Part shown: positions 8,006 through 17,172 of the stretch, one piece after another | How the letters are laid out: every line of letters begins with the position of its first letter | Numbering within the stretch: position 1 is the stretch's first letter | Assembly: GCF_001542815.1 (NCBI RefSeq) | Contig: NZ_CP006992.1 | Span: 186,001 to 250,000 of the forward strand | Length of the DNA stretch: 64,000 nucleotides | Source of the DNA: Methylobacterium sp. AMS5 | GTDB taxonomy: Bacteria; Pseudomonadota; Alphaproteobacteria; Rhizobiales; Beijerinckiaceae | Reading direction: 5' to 3' | The notes under the pieces: model-generated | Told to the model about the DNA's origin: nothing | Databases searched by the model: none | Seen by the model: the letters and a program-made list of their open reading frames with translations, nothing else | Position numbers and translations under genes: made by a program

Positions 8006-9265
8006 GTGGCGTCTCCAGTGATCCGCGTTCTCCATACGGGCGACTGGCATATCGGCCAGACGCTGCGCGGCTTCTCGCGCGAACGCGAGCACGACGCGGT
8101 GTTCGGCTGTCTCGAGAGCATCGTCGTGGAGCGCGAGGTCGATGCCCTCGTCGTGGCCGGCGACGTGTTCGACAGCCAGAACCCGTCCGGCGAGTCGCAG
8201 GCGCGCTTCTACACCTTGATGGCGCGGCTCCACGCGGCGCGGCCGGCCATGACCATCGTCATCACCGCCGGCAATCACGATGCCGCCGGGCGGCTGGAAG
8301 CACCGCGCCCGCTGCTCGAAGCCATCGGCGTCCACGTTGTCGGCAATGTCCGCCGCCGCGACGGCGCGATCGACCTCGACCGGCACCTCGTGCCGGTTCG
8401 CTCGGCCAACGGGGAGGTGGCCGCGCAGGTGCTCGCCGTCTCCTATCCCACCGCCGCCTGCCTGCCGCCGCTCTCGTCGCTCGGCCGGCAGCCCCGCATC
8501 GGCGAGACCTCGCCGATCGTGCGGGCGGTTCGCGACCTCTACGGCCAGCTGTTCGAGGCGGCGCGGCCGCGGCTCGCCGGCCTGCCGCTCCTCGTCACCG
8601 GCCATCTCCATGTGGCGGGCGGGCTCGAATCGGAGGGGGCGGAGCGGCGCATCCTCGTCGGCGGCGAGCATGCCGTGCCGTCCGACGTGTTTCCGGAGGA
8701 GGCGCGCTACGTGGCGCTCGGACATCTCCACCGGGCGCAGGTGCTGGGCCGGGGACAGGTGCGCTATTGCGGCTCGCTGATCCCGCTCTCGGCGGCCGAG
8801 CAGCCCTACCGCCACGGGGTCACCCTGGTGACGCTCGGCGCGGGCGCGGCGGACATCGAGCATATCGCGATCCCCCGCCCCGTGCCGTTCCTGCGCCTGC
8901 CGGCATCGGGCGACATGCCGCTGGCCGATCTCGGGGACCATCTCAACGCCCTGGCGCTCGACGACGATCTGCCGATGGAGGCGCGGCCCTACATCCAGGT
9001 GCGGCTCGCCCGCGAGGGATTGCTGCCCGGTTACCGCGCCGAGGTGGACCGCATCGCCGAGAGCTTTCCGGTGCGCGTGGTCGACGTGCGGGTGACGGTG
9101 CCGCCGCGGGCCGCGATCGAGATCGTGGAATCCGAGGCGCCGCCGCCGCGCCTGTCCGAGCGCGACCCGGAAGAACTGTTCCGCCTCGCCTACCGCGCCA
9201 AATGGGACGAGGAACCCGAGCCCGTCCATCTCGACGTGTTCCACCGCGCACGAGCGGAAGCCTGA
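8006..9265 (+). CDS. sbcD: Exonuclease subunit SbcD (Mre11-type)
   Basis: SbcD is the metal-dependent nuclease of the SbcCD complex, which cleaves hairpins and protein-blocked DNA ends and helps finish replication. Phosphodiesterase motifs are in order: HTGDWHIG near residues 10-17, AGDVFD near 51-56, GNHD near 91-94, and GHLH twice (TGHLH and LGHLH). The 419-residue length is normal. The GTG start at 8006 gives the usual short lead before the first motif; GTG 8018 is an alternative. It is followed 11 bases later by sbcC, so the two form an operon. Confidence 0.94.
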   Translation: MASPVIRVLHTGDWHIGQTLRGFSREREHDAVFGCLESIVVEREVDALVVAGDVFDSQNPSGESQARFYTLMARLHAARPAMTIVITAGNHDAAGRLEAPRPLLEAIGVHVVGNVRRRDGAIDLDRHLVPVRSANGEVAAQVLAVSYPTAACLPPLSSLGRQPRIGETSPIVRAVRDLYGQLFEAARPRLAGLPLLVTGHLHVAGGLESEGAERRILVGGEHAVPSDVFPEEARYVALGHLHRAQVLGRGQVRYCGSLIPLSAAEQPYRHGVTLVTLGAGAADIEHIAIPRPVPFLRLPASGDMPLADLGDHLNALALDDDLPMEARPYIQVRLAREGLLPGYRAEVDRIAESFPVRVVDVRVTVPPRAAIEIVESEAPPPRLSERDPEELFRLAYRAKWDEEPEPVHLDVFHRARAEA

Positions 9266-9276
9266 GGCTTTAGCGC

Positions 9277-12200
9277 ATGCGCATCCTCGCGATCCGCGGC
9301 GAGAACCTCGCGAGCCTCGCCGCGCCCTTCGCGGTCGATCTCGCGGCCGAGCCGCTCGGCGCCACCGGTCTGTTCGCCATCACCGGCGAGACCGGCGCCG
9401 GCAAGTCCACCATCCTCGACGCGCTCTGCCTTGCCCTCTACGGCCGCTATCCTCGCGTCGCCGTGACCCGACGGGAGGACGTGCCCGATCCCGGTGGCGA
9501 GGCGCTGAGCGCCAGCGACGGGCGGGCGATCCTGCGCCGGGGCGCAGGCTCAGGCTATGCCGAGGTCGATTTCATCGGCCAGGACGGCGTCGCCTACCGC
9601 GTCGGCTGGGAAGCCTACCGCGCCCGCAACCGGGCAAACGGCAAGCTCCAGGCCGAACGTCGGCGCCTGCACCGGCTCGGCGACGGCAGCGCCGTCGCCG
9701 CGGGCAAGACGCAGGTGCTCGACCGGGTGGTCGCACTGACCGACCTGACCTTCGACCAGTTCCGCCGCACGGTGCTGCTGGCGCAGGGCGAGTTCGACGC
9801 GTTCCTTCTCGCCGCCGAGGGCGAGCGGGCCGAGCTTCTGGAGAAGATCACCGGCACGGCGATCTATTCCGAAATCTCGAAGCGGGTGCATCTCGGCTAC
9901 GAGGAGCACCGCCGCGCGGTCGAAGCGCTGGAGGTCCGCCGCGGCGAGATCGGTCTGCTCGATGCGGAGAGTCTGTCGAGCCGCAACGCCGAGCGCGAGG
10001 CTCTGCGCGCCGGGGTCGAGACATGGCGCGGCGAGCAGGCGGCGGTCGGCCGCATCCTGGAGACGGCCCGCCGGATCGAAGCCGCGCGCGCGGCGCTCGC
10101 GGAGGCCGAACGGCGCGCCGTATCGGCGGGTGAAAGCCTGGACGCGGCCGGGCCGAACCGGGCCCGGCTCGCCGAACTCGACGCGGTCGAGCCGCTGCGC
10201 GGACGGGCGGAGGCGTTGGGCGAGACCGCCCGCGAGCGCGGCGAGGCACAGCTGCGGGTCGAGGCGGCCGGTGCCCGTGTCCGAGCAGCCCGCGACGCCG
10301 CCGAGGCAGCCGAGGCGAGGCGGGCCGAGGCGAATGCCGGGGACGAGGCGGCGGAAGCCGTCTTCAAGAACTTCGGGCCGCTCTGGGACCGGGCCGCCGC
10401 GCTCGACGCGACCATTGCCATCGCCGAGCAGGAAGCGGCCGATGCCGCGCAGGCGGCCCTCCGATCGAACGAAGCGGCGGCAGCGGCGGATGCCGCGCTC
10501 ACCGCCGTCGAGCGCCGCCTCGACGAGGCGCGGGCAGAACGCGACGCCGCGGCCCGCCAGCTCGACGCCGACCGCAGCCATGCGGCGCTGGCCGAACGCG
10601 GCGACGACGTCGCCCGGCGCATCCGTGAACGGGCGCGGCTGCACGAGCAGGCGGAGGCAGCGGGGAAGGAAGGCGCGGCGCGGCGAGCGGAGATCGCCGG
10701 CTGCGACGGCGAGTCGGAAGCCGGCACTGCCCGCCTCGCCGCGTTCCGTGCCCTCCGGGAGACGTTGGCCGGCGATCGCGCGGAACGTGAGGCGGCGCTC
10801 GCTGCACTCGACGAGCCCGCCGCGCAGGCGCGCAGCGCGGCTCTCGAAGGGCTGCTCGATGCCCTGCGCGAGGCCTACGCCCTGGCCGGACGCCACGGCA
10901 CGGCGCTCGCCGACCGCGCCGCCGCCGCGGAGGCCGAAGCGGAAGCCGGCCTCGTCGCGACCGAGGCCGCCGCGCGCTGCGGGGCGGAGGACCAAGCGTT
11001 GCACGAGGCCGGGATCCGCCGCGCCGAGATCGCGCCCCTGGCCGAACTCGCCGAGGAAAGCGTCTCGCGCGAGGCTGCTCGGCTGCGCAGCCTGCTCGTC
11101 GCTGGCGGACCCTGCCCTGTCTGCGGCAGCCCCGACCATCCCCACGCCCACGAATCCGACGGTGCGCTCGGCCGTCTCGCCGAGGAGATGCGGACCCGTC
11201 GCGCCGAACTCGATGCCCGCATCGGTGAGCACCAAGCCGCCCGCGACCGCGCCCGCGGTGACCTCGCGGCGGCGGAGGGCCGGCGCGACGACGCCCAGGA
11301 GCGGGCTGCTGCGGCAGCCGAGGCAGCGGCGGCCACCGCGGCCCGCTATCGCGCCACGCTGCCCGGTCTCCTGGCCTCGCTCGAAGCGTCTGGCCTCGCG
11401 GCCGTGTTGCCGCCGGGGCCCGATGCGCCAGCGCTCGCCGCGGCCGGGACGACCGCCCGCACCGAACGCGACGCCACGCTGCAGGTGCTTGCCACGGCGC
11501 GGACGCTGCGCGGCGAGATCGACGGCCTGATCCGCGAACGCGACGCGGCGGAGGCGCGGGCCGAAGCGGAGGCCCGCGCGCTCGACGCCCTCACCCGGCG
11601 CCGGACCGAGGCGGGGCTCGCGGCCGAGCGCGCGGAGAGCACGCGGGCCGCCCTCATTCAGCGCGTGGCGGACCTGGCGGATGAGATCTCGCCCGCCCTG
11701 AGCGCCGCCGATCTGAGCCTGGCCGATCTCGATCGGGCACCGGAGATGTGCGCCGACCGTGTCGCGACGCTCGGGCAGGCTTACGCAGCGTTGCGGACCC
11801 GGCTTGCCGGACTGGAGGCGCAACTCGGCGCCTTGGCGCCCGAACGGGCCGCCGCCGCATCCGCGCGGGAGGCCGAGACGCGGGCCGCCGTGAAGGCCCG
11901 GACGGAGGCCGAGGAACGGCAGACTCGCCTGAAGCAGGCCCGCACGGAGCGCGCCGGCCTCCTCGGCGGCGAACCGACCGGCACTCACCGCACCCGGCTC
12001 AACAACGAGCGCCGCGCCGCCCGCGAAGCCCTCCAGGCCGCGCAGGCCGCTTGCGCCGAGGCCGCCCGCGCGTTGACCGCTGCCGTCACCGACGAGGCCG
12101 GTGCCATCGCGGCCTCGGAGCGAGCCGCCGCCCGCCACAGCTCGGCCGACGACGCCTTCGCGCAGGCCTGCGGCGAGCGCGGGCGCGAGGCGGTGGCCGC

Positions 12201-13023
12201 GCTGCTTGCCGTGCCGACCGAGACCCGCGACGCACTGCGGGCCGGCCTCGACCGGCTGGAGCGCGAGGCTGCCGCGGCGCGAACCGCCCTCGCCACCCGC
12301 CGCGCGGATGTCGAAGCCCTGGACACCGAGGCCGGGATCGACGTTGCCGCTGCTGAAGCCGAGACGGCCCGGCTCGCCGACGCCATGGCGCAGGCCCAGC
12401 AACGCCTCGGCGCCCTCGATGCTGAGTTGCGCCGGGACGAGGCCGCCCGCGCCAAGGCCGCCGACCTCGCAGGGGAGATCGAGGCCGCAACGGCCGAGCT
12501 AACGACGTGGCACCGGGTCGAGGAGGCCATCGGCTCGGCGGGCGGCGACCGCTTCCGCCGCTTCGCGCAAGGGGTGACCCTCGATCACCTCGTGCATCTC
12601 GCCAACGAACAGCTCCGGGCCCTGAGCCCCCGCTACCGCCTCGCCCGCAGCGTCGGCGCCGACCTCGCCCTGCATGTGGTGGACCGCGACATGGGCGACG
12701 AGCGCCGGGCGACCCGTAGCCTGTCGGGCGGTGAACGCTTCCTCGTCTCGCTGGCGCTGGCCCTGGCCCTGTCCGGCCTCGAAGGGCGGCAATCCTTCGT
12801 CGACACCCTGTTCATCGATGAGGGCTTCGGCTCCCTCGACGCCGAGACCCTCGACCTTGCCGTCGATGCCCTCGAAACGCTCCAGGGCCGCGGCCGCAAG
12901 GTCGGCGTCATCACCCACGTCGCCGGGATGATGGAACGCATCGCCGTGCAGATCCGGGTGGAGAAGCGCGGCAGCGGCCGCAGCGTGGTCCGGGTGGTGG
13001 ATCGCGGTGCCGCCATTGTTTGA
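9277..13023 (+). CDS. sbcC: Exonuclease subunit SbcC (Rad50-type ATPase)
   Basis: SbcC is the SMC-like ATPase partner of SbcD. The protein has 1248 residues. The N-terminal ATPase lobe has Walker A GETGAGKST at about 37-45. Two very long Ala/Glu/Arg-rich coiled-coil arms flank a zinc hook CPVC at about 613-616. The C-terminal lobe has the signature LSGGERF near 1149 and Walker B FIDEGFGSLD near 1181. All functional elements are present. Two molecules join through the hook to tether DNA ends. It lies directly after sbcD. The coiled-coil coding region gives long open frames on the other strand, which are composition artefacts. Confidence 0.95.
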   Translation: MRILAIRGENLASLAAPFAVDLAAEPLGATGLFAITGETGAGKSTILDALCLALYGRYPRVAVTRREDVPDPGGEALSASDGRAILRRGAGSGYAEVDFIGQDGVAYRVGWEAYRARNRANGKLQAERRRLHRLGDGSAVAAGKTQVLDRVVALTDLTFDQFRRTVLLAQGEFDAFLLAAEGERAELLEKITGTAIYSEISKRVHLGYEEHRRAVEALEVRRGEIGLLDAESLSSRNAEREALRAGVETWRGEQAAVGRILETARRIEAARAALAEAERRAVSAGESLDAAGPNRARLAELDAVEPLRGRAEALGETARERGEAQLRVEAAGARVRAARDAAEAAEARRAEANAGDEAAEAVFKNFGPLWDRAAALDATIAIAEQEAADAAQAALRSNEAAAAADAALTAVERRLDEARAERDAAARQLDADRSHAALAERGDDVARRIRERARLHEQAEAAGKEGAARRAEIAGCDGESEAGTARLAAFRALRETLAGDRAEREAALAALDEPAAQARSAALEGLLDALREAYALAGRHGTALADRAAAAEAEAEAGLVATEAAARCGAEDQALHEAGIRRAEIAPLAELAEESVSREAARLRSLLVAGGPCPVCGSPDHPHAHESDGALGRLAEEMRTRRAELDARIGEHQAARDRARGDLAAAEGRRDDAQERAAAAAEAAAATAARYRATLPGLLASLEASGLAAVLPPGPDAPALAAAGTTARTERDATLQVLATARTLRGEIDGLIRERDAAEARAEAEARALDALTRRRTEAGLAAERAESTRAALIQRVADLADEISPALSAADLSLADLDRAPEMCADRVATLGQAYAALRTRLAGLEAQLGALAPERAAAASAREAETRAAVKARTEAEERQTRLKQARTERAGLLGGEPTGTHRTRLNNERRAAREALQAAQAACAEAARALTAAVTDEAGAIAASERAAARHSSADDAFAQACGERGREAVAALLAVPTETRDALRAGLDRLEREAAAARTALATRRADVEALDTEAGIDVAAAEAETARLADAMAQAQQRLGALDAELRRDEAARAKAADLAGEIEAATAELTTWHRVEEAIGSAGGDRFRRFAQGVTLDHLVHLANEQLRALSPRYRLARSVGADLALHVVDRDMGDERRATRSLSGGERFLVSLALALALSGLEGRQSFVDTLFIDEGFGSLDAETLDLAVDALETLQGRGRKVGVITHVAGMMERIAVQIRVEKRGSGRSVVRVVDRGAAIV

Positions 13024-13124
13024 GGCAACGTCGCCACTGCATCGTTCATAGGCAGCGGTGCCCGCATCGGCAGCACGCGGCGGTCGCATCCGGGCGTGGC
13101 CGTCGGTTTCAAGCGGGGAGAGAG

Positions 13125-13141
13125 TTGGCACGCCGGCTGCA
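13125..13141 (+). promoter_or_regulatory. Sigma-54 (RpoN) -24/-12 promoter
   Basis: The site reads TTGGCACG-CCGG-CTGCA, differing from the RpoN consensus TTGGCACG-N4-TTGCA at one position and with the exact 10-bp gap between the GG and GC doublets. It lies 84 bp upstream of the transporter ATG. Transcription would start near 13152. The function of the gene (nitrate uptake) is one classically controlled by RpoN with NtrC. Confidence 0.75.
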
Positions 13142-13225
13142 TTGCTGGCGTCGCAGCCCTTGGGCGGCGAGTGGGGCAACGGCGCCTCGCGCTCGGACGG
13201 CGCATGTCCGGACACAGTCTTCCGC

Positions 13226-14545
13226 ATGAATGACCGCGCCCGGCTAAAAGCCAGCGGCGCGTCTTCGAGCCCAACGAGCACGCCGATGGCATCCTTCAAG
13301 ACCGTGATGAAGTCGGGCCACCCCCCGACCCTGTTCGCCGCCTTCCTCTATTTCGATTTCTGCTTCGCGATCTGGGTGCTCAACGGCGCCATGGGTCCGT
13401 TCATCACCGAGACCTACGGCCTGACCCCGGCCCAGACCGGCTTCATGATCTCGCTGCCGATCCTGGCCGGCGCGATCATGCGCTTTCCGCTCGGGATCCT
13501 CGCCCAGTATATCGGCCGCAAGAACGCGGCGCTGACGGAGATGGGCGTCATCGTTCTGGCGATGGCCTACGGCTTCTTCTTCGTCTCCTCCTACAACGAC
13601 GTGCTCGCCATGGGCGTGCTGCTCGGCATCGCCGGCGCCTCGTTCGGCGTGGCGCTCTCGCTCGGCTCGGGCTGGTTCCCGCCGGAGCACAAGGGGCTCG
13701 CCATGGGCATCGCCGGGGCCGGCAATTCCGGCACCGTGCTCGCCGTGCTGTTCGCGCCGCCGCTGGCACAGGCCTATGGCTGGCAGGCGGTCTACGGCTT
13801 TGCCGGCCTCGTGATGATCATCCCGATCCTCGTGATGATTGTCCTCGCCAAGGAGCCGCCGGACTGCCACGGCCAGACCTTCAAGGAGCATGTCTCCTGC
13901 CTGTTCACCAAGGACGGCTGGTCGTTCTCGCTGATCTACATCATCACCTTCGGCGGCTTCATCGGACTGTCGAACTTCCTGCCGACCTTCTTCTACGAGC
14001 AGTTCGGGGTCACGAAGGTCGAAGCCGGGCGCCTCACGATGCTGGCCGCCCTGATGGGTTCCGGCATCCGCATCCTCGGCGGCTACTTCGCCGACCGGAT
14101 GGGCGGCATCCTCGTCCTCTCCCTGGTGCTGCTGGCCGCGATCGGCTCGTTCCTGGCGCTGACCACCACGCCCTCGCTCGCCGTGACGACGTTGCTGTTC
14201 ATGCTCTGCTTTGCCGCACTCGGTGCGGGCAACGGGGCGCTGTTCCAGCTCGTGCCCCTGCGCTGGCCGACCAACACTGCGGTCGCCGGCTCGATGATCG
14301 GCGAGGTCGGGGCGCTCGGCGGCGCGATCCTGCCCAACGTCATGGGCTTCTCGAAGCAATATACTGGCGGTTTCGCCACCGGCTTCGTGGCCTACGCCCT
14401 GTTCACCGGCCTCGTGCTCGGCTGCCTGTTCCTGTGGCAGCGCAAGTGGGTCGGCGCCTGGGTTGGGCCCCGCGGCAAGGTTCTCGACCAGCCGGCCGAG
14501 GCGAAGGTCCAGGCCGGGGGCGGCATGGAACCGGCAAGCGCCTGA
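13226..14545 (+). CDS. Nitrate/nitrite transporter, NarK/NrtP type MFS
   Basis: This is a 12-helix major-facilitator protein of the nitrate/nitrite porter family, expected to bring nitrate into the cell or exchange it for nitrite. Both nitrate-signature motifs are visible: AGAGNSGTVLAVLF in the first half and LGAGNGALFQLVPLRW in the second. The 439-residue frame from ATG 13226 has a 20-residue Ser-rich lead before MASFKT; ATG 13286 (419 aa) is an equally possible start. A sigma-54 promoter lies just upstream and a strong terminator just downstream, so it is a single-gene nitrogen-regulated unit. No nitrate reductase gene is in the window, so assimilation versus respiration cannot be decided. 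Confidence 0.9.
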   Translation: MNDRARLKASGASSSPTSTPMASFKTVMKSGHPPTLFAAFLYFDFCFAIWVLNGAMGPFITETYGLTPAQTGFMISLPILAGAIMRFPLGILAQYIGRKNAALTEMGVIVLAMAYGFFFVSSYNDVLAMGVLLGIAGASFGVALSLGSGWFPPEHKGLAMGIAGAGNSGTVLAVLFAPPLAQAYGWQAVYGFAGLVMIIPILVMIVLAKEPPDCHGQTFKEHVSCLFTKDGWSFSLIYIITFGGFIGLSNFLPTFFYEQFGVTKVEAGRLTMLAALMGSGIRILGGYFADRMGGILVLSLVLLAAIGSFLALTTTPSLAVTTLLFMLCFAALGAGNGALFQLVPLRWPTNTAVAGSMIGEVGALGGAILPNVMGFSKQYTGGFATGFVAYALFTGLVLGCLFLWQRKWVGAWVGPRGKVLDQPAEAKVQAGGGMEPASA

Positions 14546-14578
14546 AGCGCATCACTCCGTCTGAGATGGATCGGTTGG

Positions 14579-14603
14579 ACGGGGGCCCTTGCGGCCCCCG
14601 TTT
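14579..14603 (+). terminator. Rho-independent terminator after the nitrate transporter
   Basis: A perfect 9-bp GC-rich stem (14579-14587 with 14593-14601), a 5-base loop and a following TTTCCGTTT. It ends the transporter unit and faces the 3' end of the comF-like gene. Confidence 0.8.
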
Positions 14604-14627
14604 CCGTTTACGGCAATGGAACGGGCT

Positions 14628-15395
14628 TTACAGCCCATCCCGCGTCACCGTCGCAAAGGTGAGGAGATCGACGCTCGCCGCCCCGCCGCGCAGCAGCACA
14701 CGTGCGGCGGCATTGCCCGTGGCACCCGTCGTGGCCACGTCGTCGATCAGCAGAAGGCGGCGTCCGGCGATCCGCGATCGCGCGTCGCCCGACACTCGGA
14801 AAGCGCCCTGAAGATTCATCGCGCGCTGATGGCGGGTCAGGCCGACCTGGGGCCGGGTCGCCTTCACGCGGGCGAGCGCCCGCAGATCGCACTTTGTTCC
14901 CGAAACCCGGGCGATCTCTCGAGCCAGCAGGGCCGACTGGTTGAAGCGCCGCCGCCAGAGGCGCAGGCCGTGCAGAGGCACGGGCAGGATCAATTCGGCC
15001 TCGTCCAGCAGCTCACGCCCGGCCGAGGCCATCATGCGGGCCATGGTCCAGGCGAGATCGAGCCGGTCGTTGTATTTGAGACGATGAACGAGGTCGCGTG
15101 CGGCGCCCTCGTAGACCGCGACGGCCCGCGCCCGACCGAAGGCCGGTGGTTCGGCGATAGCGCCGGGCGACAACAGGCGGCCGACGCCGAGATCCAAGGC
15201 GAAAGGAGTGCCGAGCCGCTCGCAATAGGGCCGCTCGATCAGCCGCAGACCACTCCAGCAGGCGGCGCAGAGAGCATGCGGCTGACCGGTCGCCGCTCCG
15301 CAAGACACGCAGGTCGGCGGATAAATCAGACTGATGACGGTCGAAGCGATGCGCCGCGCGCCGACCCGCAGAGCGGGAAGACCGGGCGCTGCCAT
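14628..15395 (-). CDS. ComF family phosphoribosyltransferase-like protein
   Basis: ComF proteins are cytoplasmic factors related to phosphoribosyltransferases. In naturally competent bacteria they help take up single-stranded DNA; in most alphaproteobacteria their role is unproven. The 255-residue protein has an N-terminal zinc-ribbon with CxxC pairs (CVSCG ... CAACW) at about 30-50 and a C-terminal PRTase domain with the PRPP-binding loop LLLIDDVATTGAT. I use ATG 15395; a TTG one codon earlier is also open. It converges with the transporter gene and is not in an obvious operon. Confidence 0.88.
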   Translation of the reverse strand: MAAPGLPALRVGARRIASTVISLIYPPTCVSCGAATGQPHALCAACWSGLRLIERPYCERLGTPFALDLGVGRLLSPGAIAEPPAFGRARAVAVYEGAARDLVHRLKYNDRLDLAWTMARMMASAGRELLDEAELILPVPLHGLRLWRRRFNQSALLAREIARVSGTKCDLRALARVKATRPQVGLTRHQRAMNLQGAFRVSGDARSRIAGRRLLLIDDVATTGATGNAAARVLLRGGAASVDLLTFATVTRDGL

Positions 15396-15424
15396 CAACG
15401 AATGATCGCCGTCACACGCCGCCG

Positions 15425-15652
15425 TCAGTATGCGCGGCCGCCCTGATCACCCTGCTGACCCGCCTTGTCCTTCTTGTTCGCCTGATGCCGACCCACGGCA
15501 CATCCGGCCGCGGCACCCATGACGCCGTGCCCGGCCATGTGCCCGGCCAAGCCACCCACCACGGCACCCTTCAGGCAACCCTTGGCCTCCGCGGTGCTGG
15601 CCAGCGCGACGGCGACAAGGATCAGAGCGGCGCGGATCAGAATCCGTGTCAT
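15425..15652 (-). CDS. Small glycine-zipper secreted protein, 75 aa
   Basis: The protein has an N-terminal signal sequence (LIRAALILVAVALASTAEA), then a glycine-zipper segment VVGGLAGHMAGHGVMGAAAG that could insert in or span a membrane, and a hydrophilic Lys/Gln/Gly tail. A strong GAGGAGG ribosome site sits 6 bases before ATG 15652 and fixes the start. The single cysteines before and after the zipper could pair. Glycine-zipper proteins of this size are common in alphaproteobacterial envelopes and their function is unknown. A longer frame to 15904 is open but the ribosome site argues against it. Confidence 0.78.
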   Translation of the reverse strand: MTRILIRAALILVAVALASTAEAKGCLKGAVVGGLAGHMAGHGVMGAAAGCAVGRHQANKKDKAGQQGDQGGRAY

Positions 15653-15854
15653 CTTCAACCTCCTCGATCGACGAGCAAAACGGAGAGACCGGGATTCTGT
15701 TCCAGGACATCCCAACCGGACGATAGTGAAGACGCATGATTCGCGAAATCGTGAAACCGCGCCGTGTACTGCCGGAAGGAGGCCTGCGGACACAGGGCCG
15801 GGATCGAACTTACGCCCTGGCCGCCGCGCCCTTGGAGCCCCATCTCCCCGATCG

Positions 15855-16748
15855 ATGAACGAGTCCGCCCCCCTGTTTGATCCCGCCCTTGTTCGACGAC
15901 GCATCGCGCGTGCCCAGAGATCGGGTTATGCCGGCTTCCTGCTTGAGCGGGTCGCCGAGGATCTGGAGGATCGTCTGGCGGCGGTCACCCGCCCCTTTCC
16001 CCTCGGGCTCGATCTCGGCACGCCGCTTCCCCTCGTGGCCGAGCGCCTGTTGCAGAGCGGCCGGGTCGAGCGGATGATCCGTCTCGCTCCGGTCTCCGGA
16101 CCCGGCAGCTCCATAGTCGGCGACCCTGAATTGCTGCCGTTCGGTGGAAATGCCGGGTTCGACCTCGCGGTGTCGGCCCTGGCGCTTCAGCACGTCAACG
16201 ATCTGCCGGGCGCCCTGCTGCAACTGCGCCGGGCGCTCAAGCCAGACGGCCTGTTCCTCGCCGGCCTGCTTGGCGGGGCGACGCTGACGGAGCTGCGCCA
16301 AGCCTTCCTCCAGGCCGAGAGCGAGACCGAAGGCGGCGCGAGCCCGCGCGTGGCGCCCTTTGCCGAACTGCGCGACCTCGGCGGCCTGCTTCAGAGGGCG
16401 GGCTTTGCCCTGCCGGTGGTGGACGCGGACACCATCACCGTTCGCTACGGCGACCCCTTCTCGCTGATGCGCGATCTGCGCGCCATGGGGCTGACCAACG
16501 CCCTGCACGACCGCCGCCGTGCGCCGCTGCGCCGGGCGACGCTGATGCGGGCCGCCGCGATCTATGCCGAGCGCTTCTCCGACGCGGACGGGCGGCTGCG
16601 GGCGACCTTCGAGATTCTGTGGCTGTCCGGCTGGGCACCGCATGAGAGCCAGCAGAAGCCGCTTCGGCCCGGCAGCGCCAAGACGCGGCTCGCGGATGCG
16701 CTCGGTGCCGCCGAGCATCGGTTTCCGATCCGGGAGGAGCCGGCATGA
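15855..16748 (+). CDS. BioC/NDUFAF5-like SAM-dependent methyltransferase
   Basis: This is a 297-residue class I methyltransferase resembling the alphaproteobacterial homologue of NDUFAF5, a complex I assembly factor. It begins with the typical LFDPALVRRRIARA and has a weak SAM-binding stretch LGLDLGTPLPL, an acidic/proline loop DPELLPFGG, FDLAVSALALQHVNDLPGAL and the long family-specific C-terminal region DPFSLMRDLRAMGLTNAL. The motif I glycine pattern is degraded (DLGTPLP rather than DLGCGTG), a feature I associate with this family. The ATG at 15855 gives the family start. It overlaps the DUF427 gene by ATGA. Exact substrate uncertain. Confidence 0.85.
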   Translation: MNESAPLFDPALVRRRIARAQRSGYAGFLLERVAEDLEDRLAAVTRPFPLGLDLGTPLPLVAERLLQSGRVERMIRLAPVSGPGSSIVGDPELLPFGGNAGFDLAVSALALQHVNDLPGALLQLRRALKPDGLFLAGLLGGATLTELRQAFLQAESETEGGASPRVAPFAELRDLGGLLQRAGFALPVVDADTITVRYGDPFSLMRDLRAMGLTNALHDRRRAPLRRATLMRAAAIYAERFSDADGRLRATFEILWLSGWAPHESQQKPLRPGSAKTRLADALGAAEHRFPIREEPA

Positions 16749-17101
16749 AGGAACCCGGCCCCGCCCACCCGATCACCATCACGCCCCACCCGACACCCGT
16801 GCGGGTGCGGCTCGGCGGGCGCATCGTCGCCGAGACGCGGCGGGCGCTGAAACTGTGCGAGGCGGGCTACGAGCCCGTTCTCTACCTCCCGCGCGAGGAT
16901 GTCGCTGCGGACGCGCTCGCCCCGAATCCGCGGCGGACCTTTTGCCCCTACAAGGGCGAAGCCTTCTATTTCGACCTAAGCGTCGGCGGCGCGACCCGGG
17001 AAGCGGCGGCGTGGTCCTACGAGAACCCGTTTCCGGCGGTGGCCCGCATCCGCGGCCACGTCGCCTTCTATCCCGACCGGGTCGATGCCATCGAGGCGTG
17101 A
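16745..17101 (+). CDS. DUF427 family protein, 118 aa
   Basis: DUF427 proteins are small beta-rich proteins of unknown role. The family marks are here: RVRLGGRIVAETRRAL near residue 20-35, EPVLYLPREDV near 42-52, TFCPYKGEAFYFDL near 65-78, AWSYENPFP, and the end RIRGHVAFYPDRV. It is cytoplasmic with no signal peptide. The ATG overlaps the stop of the methyltransferase gene (ATGA), so the two are translationally coupled and likely act together or are at least co-expressed. The length is normal for the single-domain form. Confidence 0.9.
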   Translation: MKEPGPAHPITITPHPTPVRVRLGGRIVAETRRALKLCEAGYEPVLYLPREDVAADALAPNPRRTFCPYKGEAFYFDLSVGGATREAAAWSYENPFPAVARIRGHVAFYPDRVDAIEA

Positions 17102-17118
17102 GGCTCTCGCCTCTTGTT

Positions 17119-17172
17119 TTCGCATCATCTTTTTTTCGAAAGCCGGCAACCACCTTTCGGGCCGATGCTCTA
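17119..17172 (-). repeat. Palindromic interspersed repeat, copy 2
   Basis: Read on the minus strand it begins TAGAGCATCGGCCCG and continues with the core GAAAGGTGGTTGCCGGC shared with copies 1 and 3. The distal arm is degraded (GATGATGCG) after a run of seven A. Its first three bases are the TAG stop of the minus-strand DUF6880 gene. On the plus strand it follows the DUF427 stop, so it separates convergent genes. Confidence 0.8.

Noticed and set aside
9550..12402. A 950-residue minus-strand open frame across sbcC
   Set aside because: Low-complexity Arg/Gly/Leu composition caused by the coiled-coil codons of SbcC; no domain, and the SbcC motifs on the other strand are unambiguous.
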